Below are positions 61,930 through 64,000 of a DNA stretch of 64,000 nucleotides, one piece after another (positions within the stretch are counted from its first letter, which is position 1; the number at the start of each line of letters is the position of its first letter). A model generated the notes under the pieces. That model searched no databases, had not been told where the DNA came from, and saw only the letters and a list, made by a program, of their open reading frames with translations. Made by a program: the position numbers and the translations under genes. Source of the DNA: Porogramme epimiltina (Eukaryota; Basidiomycota; Agaricomycetes; Polyporales; Polyporaceae); assembly GCA_900155495.1 (NCBI GenBank), contig FTLJ01000012.1, positions 1-64,000 on the forward strand, written 5' to 3'.

Positions 61930-64000
61930 ATGACCCCGTTGTTGCGGGAAGTGTCCACTAGATCGTCTACTTCAGCTCCATCTCTTGTCCTCATTTTAGT
62001 AACCCTTTTGTGCTGTGCGTACTCACTAGTTAGACGAAAGGGCCGTACCCGAAATCTGCCACTCCCACCTGGCCCGAGAGGGATACCCCTCTTGGGAAAC
62101 TTGTTTAACTTCCCTGCACGCAAGCCTTGGATTAGCCATTGGAACGCCCGCAAGCAATATGGTAAGCCTTGAATTCTAATACTGGTGCAAAGCGCTCAAT
62201 GTTCCATTTCGTGTTTTCTGTTTAGGTGACATCATTCACTACCGAATACTCGGACAATCCATAGTCGTCATAAATGATCCAAAGGCTATTTCCGAATTCC
62301 TGGATAAACGATCTGCGAACACGTCTGACCGGATGCGGTCGCCATTGATAGAACTGTGGGTTTCTGCTTCTGTGCGCTCTTCCAGAGGAGCGGCCTCTGA
62401 TGCGTCCCAGCACCGGCGCGAGTTTCAACCTAGGTCTGCTGCCATACGGACAGCATTGGCGGCAACGCAGACGCGCTTTCTGGCAAAATTTCCACCCGAA
62501 CGCAGTCAAGGAGTATCATTCGGCACAGCTGGCCTCAGCTCATGAATTCCTGAAGAAGATGCTAGATAATCCCTCTCGTCTACAAGACCATCTAAAACAG
62601 TGAGTCTCTCACGCAGAGTTTATGTAGCCCATGCTCAGCGGTCTGTGTAGTGCCTTCATCATGATTGTATTTAGAATCGTCTATGGGATCACCATCAAAG
62701 AGGAGAACGACGAACATGTCGCTCTAGCCGAGCAGGCTCTCCAGGTCACCGCAGAAGGCCTCAGACCGGGTAGATTCCTCGTTCAGTACCTGCCGTTCTT
62801 GCGCCATGTTCCTTCCTGGATGCCTGGCACAAGTTGGCAGCAGCAGTTCAAGCAGTGGCGCGACGCCAGTGCACGACTCCAGGAAGAACCGTTCGCGCAT
62901 GCTCAACGTGCTATGGTGAGTGCACCTGTTGCTTTGAGGGCATGGTGCGAGCCTTAACGGCATCTACTTCAGCAGCATTCCGGAGGCGCACAGTGTTCTA
63001 TTGCTGCCAAGTTTGTTGAAGAGCTGAGGTCATCGGGTTTGTCCAGTCCACAGCTTGGAACAGAACTAGATATAGCGAAGAGCGTCTGCGCAGTTGCAGT
63101 AGAAGGTAAGTCTAATTGCCCTTAGGAACTCAAGAAACACGGGCTCACCAGTTCCGTCGTAACAAGGTGGCAGCGATACAGTAAGCAGCACTATTACCCT
63201 ATAAGACTGAATCTATGTGCTGATACTGTACAGTCTCTATCAACCCAGCAGGCTACTTTCCTGGCTCTAGCGCTCCACCCAGAGGTAGTAAAGAAAGCCC
63301 ACGGAGAACTTGATGCGGTCGTGGGAAGGGACCGCCTGCCAGACTTCAGCGACAGACCTTCGCTCGTCTACGTGAATGCAATCATCACCGAAAGCCTTCG
63401 GTACCACAACGTCCTTCCGTTGGGCGCGCCTCACCGCACCATTGATGACGATGAGTTCTGGGGATATTACATTCCCGCAGGGACTATCATACAACCCAAT
63501 ATTTGGTGAGTCGTATCTAGGGCATCCATATTACAACATTCGGAGGTTGAATGTTTTTCTTTCCCCTTAATAGGGCCTGTATGCATGACCCAGATGTGTT
63601 CCCGGATCCATTTGAGTTCCGCCCGGAACGATTCATACGAGATGGCAAGTACGACGCTGGCATTCGGGATCCGATGGACTTTGCTTTCGGTTTCGGAAGA
63701 CGGTACGCCCCACTATCCCTTCAAACCGCCTTATCATATTCTCACCATCGTGCGCAACACGCACGTATAGTATCTGTCCTGGAAGGTACTTTGCGCTGGA
63801 CACTTTATTCATCAATATCGCGTCGGCTCTCCACGTCTTTGATATATCTCCACCTTTGGGCGATGAAGGAGTCCCCATCAACCTCGAATACGAGAACACG
63901 GATGGACTGATATCGTACGTGCTTTGATTCGGGCTCTAGTCGCATCACTGATGTTTGGATGCCTATAGTTACCCAGTAGACTACAAGTGTACTCTCAAGC
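61930..64000 (+). CDS. Cytochrome P450, copy 2 (3' end outside the window)
   Basis: Tandem paralogue of the P450 at 58231-60344, same exon pattern. The start MTPLLREVSTRSSTSAPSLV is followed by the anchor LVLILVTLLCCAYSLV and the hinge LPLPPGPRGIPLLGNLF. Intact blocks are GASFNLGLLPYGQHWRQRRR, AFWQNFHPNAVKEYH, RIVYGITIKEENDEHVALAE, EGGSDTS (14-base exon 63167-63180), AIITESLRYHNVLPLGAPHR, PFEFRPERFIRDGKYDAG and FGFGRR + ICPGRYFALD, again split by an intron. The last exon (YPVDYKCTLK) runs off the window end. No frameshift or internal stop was found, so both P450 copies look functional. Confidence 0.9.

Overview
This window is nuclear DNA of a filamentous basidiomycete, most likely a wood-decay Agaricomycete. 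The order Polyporales is a guess from overall gene content. The evidence is dense intron-split genes with 50-80 base introns (GTNNGT donors, CTNA-type branch points), housekeeping proteins of clear fungal type, and several proteins of a style known only from basidiomycetes. Exon joins were worked out by eye from splice signals and reading frame. Where exon lengths are given, they sum to a whole number of codons. I found no rRNA, tRNA or CRISPR array.

Layout. 1-19.2 kb is a compact housekeeping block: VFA1 (-), glutathione-dependent formaldehyde dehydrogenase (+), a long HBS1 gene (-), mitochondrial SSB (+), an HbpS/UPF0303-like protein (-), the MBOAT acyltransferase ALE1 (+), TAF9 (+), SEC12 (-) and a NIPA-type magnesium transporter (+). 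19.2-23.4 kb is a tandem segmental duplication of about 2.1 kb carrying two paralogous genes of unknown function. 24.3-44.8 kb is again housekeeping: a one-span membrane protein, a WDR89-like WD40 protein, methylcrotonyl-CoA carboxylase beta, EPL1 (NuA4), PRP31, ISU1, GPC1, TAD1, a Con-6-like small protein and a basidiomycete DUF protein.

44.8-51.3 kb is gene-poor. It holds only one confident small gene (46.8-47.5 kb) and a near-perfect palindrome. 51.3-64 kb holds a coiled-coil protein, an EF-hand MscS channel, a secreted probably GPI-anchored protein next to a cytochrome P450, and then a second, decayed copy of that pair (pseudogene plus intact P450). The second P450 runs off the window end.

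Themes: divergent gene pairs share short promoters (VFA1/SFA1, HBS1/RIM1, ISU1/GPC1, TAD1/Con-6-like). RNA processing and surveillance genes (HBS1, PRP31, TAD1) and chromatin/transcription genes (TAF9, EPL1) are simply neighbours, not a pathway cluster.

The most interesting observation is in HBS1. A 1.77 kb exon ends in an in-frame stop, and splice phases allow the exon to be skipped cleanly. This predicts that one gene encodes both an Hbs1 GTPase and a GTPase-less SKI7-like protein. Other notable points are a Met/His-rich tail on the HbpS-like protein, two GC-AG introns, a 14-base P450 exon carrying the oxygen-binding motif, and two independent tandem duplications.
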